A stretch of DNA of 64,000 bases, taken from the NCBI RefSeq assembly GCF_027943255.1, contig NC_072896.1, positions 44,728,501 to 44,792,500 of the forward strand, written 5' to 3'. The notes under the pieces are model-generated. The model saw nothing but the letters and a program-made list of their open reading frames with translations, made no database searches and had not been told where the DNA came from. Numbering within the stretch: position 1 is the stretch's first letter; the number at the start of each line of letters is the position of its first letter. A program made the position numbers and the translations under genes. Below are positions 11,372 through 22,417 of this stretch, piece by piece. The stretch comes from Anastrepha obliqua (taxonomy: Eukaryota; Arthropoda; Insecta; Diptera; Tephritidae).

Positions 11372-11741
11372 AAATTATAGTACGCACAAGCACTAGCCAG
11401 GAAACGGAAATAAGCGCCAAAAAGCAAGCACCAAAAAAAACGCCAAGAAAAATGGGACTAAAAACGCCCGAAAGTAGGCACCAAAAATATATTTCCTACA
11501 AGTTTGCACCAACAAACAAGCGCCAAAAAGTAGGCAGTGTTATTTCTTATTAGAAATTAGCAACCACAAGGAAAAACTCAGGAAAAATAACCAAAAGTGT
11601 ATCTAAGATATATTATATTATATAAAAGGTATAGCTCTCTCTCTCTCTCCTTTTCCTCTACGTTATATCTTTTTTCTCTCTCGCGAAACGAAAATGCCCA
11701 AAACGTTGCATGGCCTTGAAATTTTACTCTCCATTCTCGCT
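11372..11741. repeat. ~370 bp dispersed repeat, copy 1
   Basis: Matches 55108-55470 almost throughout, from GTACGCACAAGCACTAGCC to TTTTACTCTCCATTCTCGCT. The first half is built from loose repeats of GCGCCAAAAAGTAGGCA; the second has a CTCTCTCTCTCC tract. No TIRs and no coding. Family unknown; it could be part of an LTR element or another retroelement. It abuts a reverse-transcriptase remnant on the right. Confidence 0.75.
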
Positions 11742-13140
11742 CATCTAGGGGTGGCAGATGTAATATAGTTTTCACGACGCTACATATGGCTAATTCCGCT
11801 GATCTCTGTACCTTATTCAATAAATTAGAATAGGTTTTTTTCTGTATAGCACACCACCCGACAACATTTCCATATAGAGGAATGCGTCTACCGACAGTAG
11901 CATAAAGCCAATGAGCAACCTTAGGTTTAATTCCCCAGGTCTTACCTAAAGCTCTCTTACAGGCATAAAAAGCTAGGTTCGCTTTCCTAACCCTTTCTAA
12001 GATGTTTAACTTCGAAGTCCTTTTCCTATCGATGTTTGGTCCCAAGTACTTACTGAGCACTGAGCATAATTGGACTTAGCTGAGGGATTCTACGTTTCCT
12101 AGTGAACAATATGAGTTGTGTTTTGCCTGGGTTGACCCCTAGACCACACTTGTCTGCCTACCTAGAAGGTGTTAGATACACCTTTGTATTAGGTATCTTA
12201 ATGTAGATATAAATTTGCCAGAGATAGCAATAACAACACAGTTGGCGTAAGCTATTACCTTACAACCCACCGATTACAGTATTAACAGCGTTCCTCTATT
12301 CACCAATCTCCTGAATACCGATTATCCTAGATTCGCTTCAATGATTCTGCTATTTAGCATTTTGTCAATGAAGTCTACCAAGCCCGGTTCTACCCCAAGA
12401 TCATTGAGTGCTGCAGTGATTGCCTCCCCTTCAACATTGTTGAAAGCTTGTTCAATATCAAGAAAAGGAGCTTAAGTAAATTCCTGTTTGTGTAGTGAAC
12501 TCTCTGCCGTTTAAGTAAGGTTATGTAGAGCTGTCTCTACCGAGTTCCCTTTCGTGTAGGCATGTTGCGACGTAGAGATAAGATTTTTATCTATAATTAG
12601 GTTTAAGAGAAATTCTATCAACCTCTGCAAAATTTTCAGTAGGAAAGAAGAAAGAGATATCGGTCTTAAATCTTTTGGGTGGATATGTGAGTTTCTACCA
12701 GCTTTTGTAATGAAAACAATTCTGACTTGTCTCCACTTAAGAGGTATATGACCGTAAAGTATGCAACCTCTGAAGATTGCTAAAAGCCAGTGTGCTAGAT
12801 ATCCAGCGGCCTTCTGCAGTTCCACTGGATAAATACCATCTGGACCCGGTGATTTAAAAGGTTTGAAACTCTCAACCGCCCATAAGAGTCGGAACTCTGA
12901 TATAGCGTCTATTCCGACTTCACGACAGTGTACTGTATCTTCCATGCCATGCCCGGTAATGTCTGAGCAGCCTGGAAAATGAGTGTTAAGCAAAAGTTCT
13001 AAAGACTCTTTACTGGTCATAGTGAATGTACCATCACATTTCTGTAGCAGTTCCCAATTTTAAGGACCTCCCGCTAATATCTTACGAAGTCTGGAAATCT
13101 CAGTTGCCCCCTCAACCTCTTCTCAAATGATTTGGGGATT
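11742..13140 (-). pseudogene. decayed LOA-like reverse transcriptase
   Basis: Two broken frames of the same kind of RT as the 5 kb element. 12511-13020 reads SPGPDGIYPVELQ, RPISLSSFLLKILQRLIEF and HAYTKGNSVETALH. 11742-12060 reads KYLGPNIDRKRTSK and ALGKTWGIKPKVAHWLYATV. In between, the active-site box reads AYANCVVIA (near 12236-12244) where AYADDVAIA is expected, so both catalytic Asp are gone. Endonuclease and RNase H parts are absent. Confidence 0.85.
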
Positions 13141-13956
13141 ATTAACTAAAATTGTGTGTAGAAATAAAGAGGTGGGAGTTCCATTTTAGAGGTATGCTTC
13201 CATAGACTTTTTTATACAGAATTTTTTATAGGATACTTCAGTCGCTGAAGAAAAGTAGAGAAAAAATTTAGCCCACCCTTATGCACATATGCACTTTATT
13301 TACTGATTTTTGAAGCAGTATATCACTTCACCAATCGTTAGTGATTTGATTCGGGCTGAGGATACTCCTGTGTATACACACACACACAAAAATACGTATA
13401 TGTATGTAACTGTCGAAACATTTTCGCAGTCGTTTCTAAAGCCATAAACACGCACACTCACCCGTCTGTGCATCTGTCTATACATCAACATCAACTTAAG
13501 AGTAATCAGTGCTCGTATGTATATCATAGGAAGATGATTATTTATGTTTTTCTCGCACGTCGCGGCGTAACAAATGATTTGTTACTTTACAAGCAAACAA
13601 CCAAAGCGCATGAGGGAATACAAGTAAAAGAATTAATATAATTTTTTCTTTTTTTCGCTGCATGGGAAGTCAAACTCGGCTGCCATCGGCATTCCAACAT
13701 AATTAGCGCTGTGTACAAGGTGGATAACGAGTTATTGATCGACAGCAACATTATCAACGGTTGTCATCGATCAACACAAACACTATCAGCCACAACAACA
13801 AAATAGGATGTTATATCGTATGGCAGTAATTTTAATGTTTTTTTCTTTCTGGTCTTTTCTTGCGCGCCAACGTTCTCCTGAACTTTTTATTTTACCACTT
13901 TTTATTTTTCCTTCAATTCTTTGATTGACATGTTGTGGCATCCGGAAAATATATCT

Positions 13957-13992
<36 letters not shown>

Positions 13993-14701
13993 ATACACAT
14001 ATGTACACTTTTACATACTTACATGTGTGCCCCTCTTTTTGATCTTTTGCTACACACACGCGCATAACGAATTGTGTTTATGTACGCCAAGTCATCGTCG
14101 AGTGACATGAGTCGTCAATCTTTTATGATTTGCGCCTGCGTTTGGACTTTGCCTGCCTTCGTTCGTGTCTATTGTGTGCGCTATTGACCAGTGTTGCTTG
14201 GAGAAACGTCTACAATGCTTTATTTTTCTATGTTCACATCTATTTTGATTTACTATATTCTGTTCTTTTTTATTGTTTGCTCTTAAAATATTTTTCCACG
14301 ATCTCATATATGCTTTGCTTGATTTACAGCTTCGAACTTCTGGTTTTACGCGTCACAAAAGTCGATTTTGATTGATGGTTTCGGATAATTGCCTAACTTT
14401 TTGTTGCTGCTTCGCATTTTCTCTTACTGACATTTCACTGTCAAGATATGGGGTCACTTGGGATTTTTAAGTGAGTCTCGTTGTTGATCAAACAGATGCA
14501 TATGTACCTACATTGACATGAAGGAGGAAATGGGGTAATAAAAATTTCTTTGACTTTTTTTATCGAGAAGCCATATTTTACTTGAGGTGTGAAATGATTA
14601 GACTGAAGATATAGTAAATAGCAGCAAATCTTCCGAATTTGTGTGCGGAAGCGAGTTTTAATAAACATTGACTCAAGATATTTAGTTGCTTATTTTTGTA
14701 G
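13141..14701. other. no gene; simple-sequence tracts
   Basis: AT-rich, intron-like DNA with a (CA)n tract at 13961-13987 and CAAC-rich patches near 13780-13800. Short frames on both strands are low-complexity or lack family features. Confidence 0.5.
13961..13987. repeat. (CA)n microsatellite
   Basis: About 13 uninterrupted AC units, followed by ATACACATACACAT. Confidence 0.95.
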
Positions 14702-14703
14702 TA

Positions 14704-15542
14704 AAGGGTGGTTAAGTTTTAAGGGCCGGTGTTGATTTTGAATAAAATAAAATTTTGTCACGAAATTATTGTCATTTCTCTTTATTATGATAATAATGGT
14801 ATGGTTCAACTACGTATGGAACAAAGTATCACCCAAATGGCCGCCGCAGCCTCGGCGGCACGCCTCCATCCGATGGTCCAAATTATCGATGACGCTGAGG
14901 CATAATTGAGATTCTATGCCGCAAAGAAAGTCCAACGGTGTCAAATCACATGATCTTGGCAGCCAATTGACATCACAGCGACGTGAGATTATTCGGCCAT
15001 CAAATTTTTCGCGCAAAAGAGCCATTGTTTCATTAGTTGTGTGACAAGTGGCACCGTCCCGTTGAAACCACACATCGTCCACATCCATATCTTCCAATTC
15101 GGGCCATAAAAAGTTCGTTATCATCTCACGATAGCGAACACTATTCACAGTAACTGCCTAACCGGCCTCATTTTGGAAAAAATACGGCCCAATGATTCCG
15201 CCCATAAACCGCACCAAACAGTCACTCTTTGTGGGTGCATTGGTTTTTCGGCAATCACTCTTGGCTTACCATTCGCCCAAATGCGGCAATTCTGCTTCTT
15301 GACTAATCCACTGAGGTGAAAATGTGCCTCATCACTGAAGATGATTTTCTTCGACATGCATTTTGATTTGAACGCCCGTTTTCATAATAAGCCTGAATAA
15401 CTTTAACGCGTTGCTCGATTGTGTATCATGGTTCAAATTGAGTTACTCTGGCATTGAAAAATGTTGAATGAAATGCAGGAAAAAACTTGACGTTTAGGTA
15501 TGGTTTACATTCATCATCGGCTCTTAAAACTTAACCACCCTT
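14704..15542 (-). mobile_element. D41D rosa-like element, internally deleted
   Basis: TIRs beside TA on both sides: AAGGGTGGTTAAGTTTTAAG at the left and its near-complement CTTAAAACTTAACCACCCTT at the right. The element is 839 bp. The transposase N-terminal DNA-binding part has been deleted: the join near 15357 runs from the CAAAATGCA seen in the copy at 60947 straight into the FSDEAHF region. Confidence 0.85.
14810..15357 (-). pseudogene. D41D-type transposase, catalytic half
   Basis: Two adjacent frames carry KKIIFSDEAHFHLSG (first Asp), RVTVWCGLWAES, WFQRDGATCHTTNETM (second Asp), SCDLTPLDFL (third Asp) and the end RMEACRRGCGGHLGDTLFHT. Exactly 41 residues separate the second and third Asp, the spacing of the rosa-type branch of the IS630/Tc1/mariner group. 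A frame break near 15146 and the missing N-terminus inactivate it. Confidence 0.85.
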
Positions 15543-15552
15543 TAGATAAATA

Positions 15553-15954
15553 CTAGGTTGTTCAGTAAGTTTTGCCGTTCGATAAGAAAAATAAAACTGT
15601 ATGGTCTGAAATACACTTTGTATTCAGTATAGTCCCCCGAACATCAATACACTTGTTCCAAGAGTGTGGAAGGGCAGCAAAATACGCTTCTGATCATTTG
15701 ATGAAAAACGCTGAAAGTCGCTAAAGACCAAATCTGGTGAATACGGTGGATGCTCCAACAATTCGAAATTTAATACATGGATTTTAGTCATTGTCAAAAT
15801 TCTTTTGTCAGACGGTGCATTGTCCTGATGAAAAAGAGTTTTTTTTTTGGCAAACTGGGTCTGTTTTCAAAATTTTTTTTTTAGCTGGCTAGTAAATTTA
15901 GGTTAGTAGCAATTCCCTCTCTTATTGAACCACAAAACTTATTGAATAACCCAG
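15553..15954 (-). mobile_element. short deleted mariner
   Basis: 402 bp, flanked by TA. TIRs CTAGGTTGTTCAGTAAGTTT and, reversed from the right, CTGGGTTATTCAATAAGTTT. Inside, the minus strand reads FFHQDNAPSDKRIL and HPPYSPDLVFSDF with 34 residues between the Asp, the mariner spacing. Only the middle of the transposase remains. Confidence 0.8.
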
Positions 15955-16226
15955 TATTTCAGTAATGCTTATACCCGTGAATTTGTACCTCGTGTCCTAC
16001 TCGTATTAGGGTTGGCTGTAGAATTAATTAACGTTAAATTGAAATGAAATAACCTGAGTACTGGGTATTAATGACATTATTTTTATATTTAAATGTTCGC
16101 CGTGGCCTCGCACTGACGTACGGATTCGAAAGGTCCAATTCTCAAAGACTTGATCCATAGATCAAGCTAAATTTCAGCAAAGGCCTTGTTATAGTGACTA
16201 TAGGGCATTGGTTGATTGCGTCCTAC

Positions 16227-17132
16227 TAGGGATGCTCGATGAACATCGATGTTCGATGATCATCGATGTTGAAAGCAAAAACATCGATGTTGCTATACGA
16301 AAAACATCGTAACATCGATGTTAATGGAATCGATCATCGAATATCGATGTTAACTTACATCCACAGTATCAAGCGAGTAGAGCGAGTGCGCACTGCGCAC
16401 GGGTTGTTCGCTTACTTCATTGACGTTCTTCGTCGTCTCGCTCGCGCTCACGCTCTCTGAGAGAGAACAGAAAACAAAGAGAGAGCCTCTTTTCTGTTCG
16501 TTTCGTTTTCGTTTGTTGTTTTTTGATAAATATTTATGTTGTGCGTGCGTTAGCTGTTATAATTTACTCATTTGATCTCATCCAGTGTCTGATCTCAAAC
16601 AAGATCCTATCCAAGTTTGGAATAATGTCATCGGTTTCACTTATCCGAAATTAAAAATAATAGCAGTGAAATATTTGAGTACTATCGCTACATCAACGCC
16701 ATCCGAAAGACTGTTTTCAAAAGCTGGCTCTACTCTTTACCAGCAAAGAAATAGATTGAGAGGTTCTTCTCTATCAAAATTACTTTTCCTTCAGTCAGTG
16801 GATAAAAAATATTGGAATTTGTAATAATTTGATCTTCTGTTTCTTAATAAATTTCGAACGATTTTTCTGTATTTATGTTATTTTTAGTTGTGTACTCGTA
16901 TCTTTTTGATCTTATTTGTTTTTTATATATACATTTTTAGTTAGTTTAAACTATATTTTATTTTTTTCTGTTTACTTTAAAATTTAATTTGTTTTTTTTT
17001 TTTAATTCTATTTATATGATTATTAATGCAAAACTCATCGATGTTATCCTGTTTAGTTTTCGATAAATATCGAACATCGATGTTGGGCTTACGATTATGA
17101 TATCGATGTTTTTCTAACATCGATCATCCCTA
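16227..17132 (+). mobile_element. non-autonomous hAT element with 8 bp target duplication
   Basis: Ends TAGGGATGCTCGATG and, reversed from the right, TAGGGATGATCGATG. The flanks 16219-16226 and 17133-17140 are both CGTCCTAC: a perfect 8 bp duplication, diagnostic for hAT. Both subterminal regions are full of ACATCGATGTT-type motifs, likely transposase-binding repeats. It is 906 bp with only the end of the transposase. It sits inside the D41D element. Confidence 0.93.
16585..16824 (+). pseudogene. hAT transposase C-terminal fragment
   Basis: About 79 residues containing YLSTIATSTPSERLFSKAG and RNRLRGSSLSKLLFLQS, the hAT C-terminal dimerisation signature. It ends naturally at a stop near 16824. 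The N-terminal zinc finger and most of the catalytic domain are missing; the first residues are probably a deletion junction. Confidence 0.85.
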
Positions 17133-17344
17133 CGTCCTACTGACATAGACTGAAGACTTCAGAAAAACTCTTGCACTGTCAAATCGCACGATATTGGTGA
17201 TCAGTTCGTTTCACCTCCGCGGGAGATAAACATACACACAAATCGTTCATACTAAAGTTCAAAGATTTTCTCAATAGTGGCATCTCCTTTATAGCTCTCT
17301 CACATAAAATGAGTACCAAATCTCCACGGAACGAAATTAATCCC

Positions 17345-17640
17345 CTAATAAAAAACGGTGCCTAATATTCTTCTGCTTCTCCCACATATTTGAGCCAACT
17401 TTTTTTTTGGTTGTTGCCTTACAGGTCCTAAAATTTGTCTTAATATTTTTCTTTCAAAATATTTCCATAGTTTCCGCCCTCGTAAAAGAGGTGTCGCTGC
17501 TGATACTATTTTTGTGTTCACTCCAGTAATATACTGGTGATTTGAAGGTCTCAATCGCAGTAGTAATTCGTTTGAAGGGTAGAGGTCCTTTTTAATCTGG
17601 CGTTCGTCCCGGAAAAACAGCATTTGCGGGAAGTTAGGCT
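17345..17640 (-). pseudogene. non-LTR reverse transcriptase C-terminal scrap
   Basis: Minus frame with RKLWKYFERKILRQILGPVR, matching the F-E-R-K-[IV]-L-R-x-I-x-G-P-V segment after the RT thumb of several insect LINEs. It lies between pieces of the D41D element, so it may be a further insertion. Confidence 0.5.
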
Positions 17641-18060
17641 ACATTTTTACCTTTCAAAGAAAAGTGCAGCTGAAACGTGTCGTATATTGATCCATATTTA
17701 CGATAATCACGCTCCATCAAATACCATGTGTGAGTACTGAAGGAAGGATGTTCTCTCATTATTGACAGAAAATAATTGTTGAACATCCGCCGATAAGAGA
17801 CGCCGTCTGCAGAAATTGTATATCCTAGACGACTTAAAAAAAATATGGTCCAATTATTCCACTCATTGACAATGCACAGCAAACCGTCATTTTGGGACCG
17901 TAAAGTGCCTGTTGATATTTTAAGAGTAGGTTTCGCCCTTTAAGTGACCAATACCAGCAATTTTGCTTATTTGCACTTTAATTCAAATGAGAATAAGCTT
18001 CATCACTCCGAAAGATAGTGTTTGTTTATCGTACGAAATCGTTCCCAGAATGTCTCGCAG

Positions 18061-19042
18061 AAGTTTTTTAAAGTCCCACTCCCTTGCGGAACTGCATTTA
18101 CTCCGCTCTACCGCAGTTACTCAGTTGGTTCTTGAGGCAACACATTTTAAGCACAACAAATTATAATTCAACTACGATAAAATCGGTAACAAAAGGAAAC
18201 AAGATTTTCTCAATGGGCTTTGCGAGTGCATTTCTACATGAAAAAGCTCCTGATGGAATTCAATTAATTTTCCACCATAATTGCTGTGCAATACGAAAGC
18301 CTATTTGCATAATCTGTAAATTACGAGTATTCCTTAATGCCGTATTTGTAGCTTTCAGTTCAGAGCTATGGCAAAACGGAATACCTAATAATTCATCAAC
18401 AAAATCTGACGTTTGCACGCACACAAAGGAGAAGGAGAAATTGCTCAACAAGGCAGTTAGTTATAGTGGATGAACAAATAAAAACACTGTCGGAAAAATT
18501 AAGCAATTCAAATATGATTTTTGGTTTTACAAATATTGTAGTTCGATGGAGAAAATGTCCGTTTGTGGCCGAGTACTCTTTACTATTGCCGCTCTATACT
18601 ACTTCTACTATTCAATGAGTAGACCTCCAGTCTGTGTGACGTACACTGCTGTTTCTAATATGTATTGCTGTAAAAATATACTTCCACATAAATCATTTAT
18701 AATAATTCAGCTTTGCACAAACATTTCCGGTGGCGAATCAAATGAGAGTGAATAAGGAATGGCGAGCAAATCGAGAATAATAAATAATAATGATGAAACG
18801 ATAAAGAAATGTAAATATGGGTTTATTGCGCTGATTTTGAGTAATGATGTATGAATATTTAACAGACAATTACTGCAAACTAAATTTTTCTTTCTTTCAC
18901 TTGATTGTATAATAAATATCTTTGCAGATTGAGCGCCCCCACAATATGGGGTGTCTCTCGTCCTTGCTTTGGCAACCAGCGCAGCCGGGTTGGTTTATAC
19001 GTAACTACTATTCATTTGGTCCCGAATTCGACGTCCACTGTT
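18061..19042. other. no feature seen
   Basis: AT-rich; short overlapping frames on both strands have no family features. Part of the first ~100 bp may be the decayed 5' end of the D41D element. Confidence 0.4.
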
Positions 19043-19044
19043 AT

Positions 19045-19602
19045 ACAGGGTGGGCCAAATAAGAACTACTACTACTACGCAGTAGGTCCATAGTTTACCT
19101 AGCAGTATGCGCAGTTGCTCCATCTTGTTGAAACCACAAATTAGAATACTGCCCCGCCATTGGCCGCAAAAAGTTTTCAATCAATATTCTGTAAGAAGCT
19201 CCTGAAAACGGATCCGGCGTTTCATTCGAAGGAATATGGACCGATAACTCTAGTGGCCATAACACCACAGCAAACATTACATGTAGATGGGTGCAACTGA
19301 TGTTGGTGTGTTGCCCTTGGATTTTCAGAGCCCCCAATCTACAGTTTTGTTTGTTGATATAACCATTTAAATGGAAATGCGCTTCATCCGACATCAAAAC
19401 ATGATTTAAAAAATCAATTTGTGTGGCTAATTGTGTAAAACGAATAGCGTATTGTAGTCGTTGTTGGTGGTTGTACTGTAGGGTTCCATAATAAATTTCC
19501 GACAATTCAATTATAACCTGCAAAAAGAGAAAAATAAATATGTCAAAAAATAAAAAAAGTTATTTGTGCTTAACATTAGTAGGTCTTATTTGGCCCACCC
19601 TG
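19045..19602 (-). mobile_element. D41D-related element, deleted
   Basis: Flanked by TA, with TIRs CAGGGTGGGCCAAATAAGA and TCTTATTTGGCCCACCCTG (near perfect). The minus strand reads HVLMSDEAHFHLNGYINKQNCR, then VMFAVVLWPLELSVHIP and NLWFQQDGATAHTAR. The first two catalytic Asp are present; the third and the C-terminus are deleted. 558 bp. Confidence 0.85.
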
Positions 19603-19630
19603 TACTTGTAATGAGCGTGCCTAGAAGAAG

Positions 19631-21088
19631 TTAAGGGGGAGCACCACTGTGAACGCGTGAGAATTAAGTGATTTTCATGATTTTTTTTTATAAGCAGGGT
19701 TGATTATCTGAGCATCGGACAAATTATAATTTATTTAACCTATATTTAACTAACACAAATTTTTATTAAAAAATATTAAAAATTGCAATTGTTATTAATA
19801 TTAAGGTGTTACATGGGTTTCGTCAGGTAAAAAAAGGCCTATTTTCAATATTTTTATTTCTAAGTAAAAAATTATTTAATATATTTAATTCAAACTTTTT
19901 TCTGTCTTATAGATACATATTTAAAGAATAATTTCTGAAATTTTCAAACAAAAAAAATGAAAACTCCTCCATTGTGACGTCATTTCTGGTTACCCCTCGA
20001 AAAAAAGGTGCGTCCGCGTTCTCAGTATAACTCCTGACAGGATCATCGAAAATGAAAAAATAAAAATAAGTGTTTTAGTTAAGACCATAAATTCGTGCTT
20101 GAACGAAGGAAAGAAAAATGAAGTAAAAATTGGTATTTTGGCAGACATTTTTCCAAAAAAATGAAAATTTCGGTCAAATTTGCTAGACATTTTGATTTTT
20201 TTTTAAATAGTTGTAATTGAAAAAAAAAAATCCTTCGTCCAAGCACGAGTAAATTTTATCTCGAACACCTGTCTAAAATTTCATCAAAATCGGTTGAATA
20301 GTTTTCGAGAACATTTGACAACCGACTTTGAAAACCCGGTTCCGAGAAAAATGCGTTTCAAGTTTTGAGTAACAATAAAAGTGGCTTGGAGCGCACACAT
20401 TCCAAAGGCTGTGTCTCCGAAACTATTATTCGAATCGACTTGAAAATTTAGGATATTATTCTTGAAATGTTTTAAAAATTAATAAGCCAAAAACAAACAA
20501 AATCGATTTTTTGAACCCATGTAACCCCTTAATGCAATGTCGTCATAAAAAACTGATGCACCCTGGTGGCCACGATATGGCGGTGAAAAATCATCTGAAA
20601 GCAAAAAACCAAAAAAAAAAATCTTAATCTATACATCGGCTATCATCGTACGTGGCGGTTTTTTATTATTATTATTATTTTTTTTTTTTTGAGAAAATGG
20701 TGCAGGTTTGAAAACTGAGTTTGTGTTTTTATCTTTTTTTTTGTTTTCGAAAGGCTTGAAAAAATATTATATTAATTTTTGGAATTTTTAAAAACGGCTA
20801 TGTTCGACTGTAGCCAATACATGTAAAAAAAAGACATTAAAATCGGTTCATAAGTCTTCGAGAAATCGAGGCCACATTGTTCAGAAAAGTCGTTTTGAAA
20901 AAACGCGTTTAAAGATTTCATTGGCCGTTTTAACTCACTACCTGCACTTATTGTGTTGGGTATAACTTCGTCAATTTTCAAGATTTTAAGTTAAAATTTG
21001 TTTACATATTTTTTAATAAATATATCTACTTTAAGGAAATGCAAAAAAAAACGATTTTTTGAAAAATCAGAGTGGTGTTCCCCCTTAA
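19631..21088. mobile_element. TTAA-flanked non-autonomous element (outer)
   Basis: Both ends lie at TTAA (19631-19634 and 21085-21088), and the TIRs read inward GGGGGAGCACCACTGTGA and GGGGGAACACCACTCTGA. The interior is AT-rich with phrases such as AAAATCGGTT and CGAGAA, and no coding. Length about 1.46 kb, of which 732 bp is the inner element. A TTAA duplication with G-rich ends fits Kolobok-type better than piggyBac (whose ends start with C); this is inference. Confidence 0.75.
19801..20532. mobile_element. TTAA-flanked element nested in another
   Basis: TTAA at 19801-19804 and 20529-20532. TIRs read inward GGTGTTACATGGGTTTCG and GGGGTTACATGGGTTCAA. No coding. It lies wholly inside the outer TTAA element. 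Its end sequence resembles the left end at 63013. Confidence 0.75.
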
Positions 21089-21358
21089 ATAATTTGAAAA
21101 ATAATATTTTGAAGAATGATGATATGTACTTGGTTCGCTTTCAAAATATATCTTTGGACTTTTGGCAAAATAACTAATGTGACTTTAACAGTATTAATAG
21201 TATTTTATTCAACCTATATTAAAATGGTTACTCAAGCTGCGGCCATGAATGATTAGTTCATTAAATATCTCGAGAAAAGTAAGCAATTTATAGAAAACAA
21301 GTGTTAAGTCGAGTATACAAATATATTAGGTGAAGAAAGAAGTACTGAAAGTTAACAT
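21089..21358. other. no feature seen
   Basis: Short AT-rich stretch between two elements. Confidence 0.4.
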
Positions 21359-21359
21359 A

Positions 21360-21928
21360 AAGGGTTTTCCAATAACAGGTGTTACTGGTGAATGAATTGC
21401 GCTATTGAGAAATGGTTAACGATTTTTTATGGCCGGAATTGGATGGTATTGATCTGGACAACGTTTATTTTCAACAAGACGGCGCTACGTTCCACACAAG
21501 TAACGAAACCATTGATCTTTTACAAGAAAAGTTTCCGGACCGTGTTTCTCTCGAAGAGGTGATCGCAATTGGGCACCGAGATCTTGTGATTTAGCACCTT
21601 GTGACTTTTTTCTTTGGGGCCACCTGAAAGAGAGGGTCTACGCCAACAGCCCAGCGTCAATGCAAGACCTCAAAGATGGAATTTGTGAGGCGTCCTCGAT
21701 AGCCTCATAGGGTAGCCACTTTGCAATTCGGTTATGGAAAATTTGACGAAAAGGATTTTGTACTGTAAGCGTGGTCGTGGTTGTCATTTGCCTGATACTA
21801 TTTTTCACTATTAACGGCATACCTTCCTCTTTATAACGAAATAAATATCCGATCATTTCTATTAAAAATAGCATTTTGTTTGAATATCAAAAAATATCTC
21901 AATAAAACCCTTTTATTAAAAAACCCTA
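21360..21928 (+). mobile_element. D41D-related element, deleted
   Basis: TA on both sides; ends AAGGGTTTTCCAATAACAGG and, reversed, TAGGGTTTTTTAATAAAAGG. The plus strand carries NDFLWPELDGIDLDNVYFQQDGA as two adjoining blocks, then a frameshift, then a third-Asp region of CDFFLWG type near 21600. N-terminal half deleted. 569 bp. Confidence 0.8.
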
Positions 21929-21930
21929 TA

Positions 21931-22416
21931 GTTAAAATTATTCATTTTCAATCAATTTTTTTGTTTTCTGGCTAACTTTGAATTAAATGACAACGGAAAA
22001 AGTGCACACATACCGACTCGAAGATTTTCTTTGAGGTCCAAAGCGATTGGAACCACCGACTTGCTGTTATACTCGATACTGTATTGGGTCCATAAATAGC
22101 ATATTTCTTTCCACTGAACACTTGGAAAAACAAAAAGCTGTTAAAGAACTTTGTTGAAACGCATAGTGTGTCCTATACACATGGCAGGATAAGGCTCACT
22201 CAAGGTATCTGGGAAGAAACGCTCTAAACTTGTCGAGTATTAATAACATAATAAGAAAGTTGTATTTGGAGCTGGAGTCGAGTTTTGCTGAGAGACTTAT
22301 CTGTTAACTATAAAGAAATATTTTCCGTATAGACGTCCACAAAACTTCCTTAATTTGCGGATTTCGCTCACACTTGGAGACTAGAGAAGTGTGTGTTTCG
22401 AGCAGGAAAGGATTAA
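21931..22416. other. no feature seen
   Basis: AT-rich; I see no coding or repeat signature. Confidence 0.4.
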
Positions 22417-22417
22417 A

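Larger units (their letters stand above)
16050..18060 (-). mobile_element. D41D-type element split by a hAT insertion
   Basis: Minus-strand fragments in order. 17900-18060: the FSDEAHFHLN region. 17650-17900: CALSMSGIIGPYFF and onward. 17180-17230: FISRGGETN.SPISCDLT, the third-Asp region. 16085-16226: VFENWTFRIRTSVRGHGEHLN, the C-terminal end. The last two are separated by the hAT element. A reverse-transcriptase piece lies at 17345-17640. Ends are not defined. Confidence 0.65.

Noticed and set aside
13961..13987. CRISPR-like or satellite array
   Set aside because: It is a plain CA microsatellite; no CRISPR array is expected or seen in this animal DNA.
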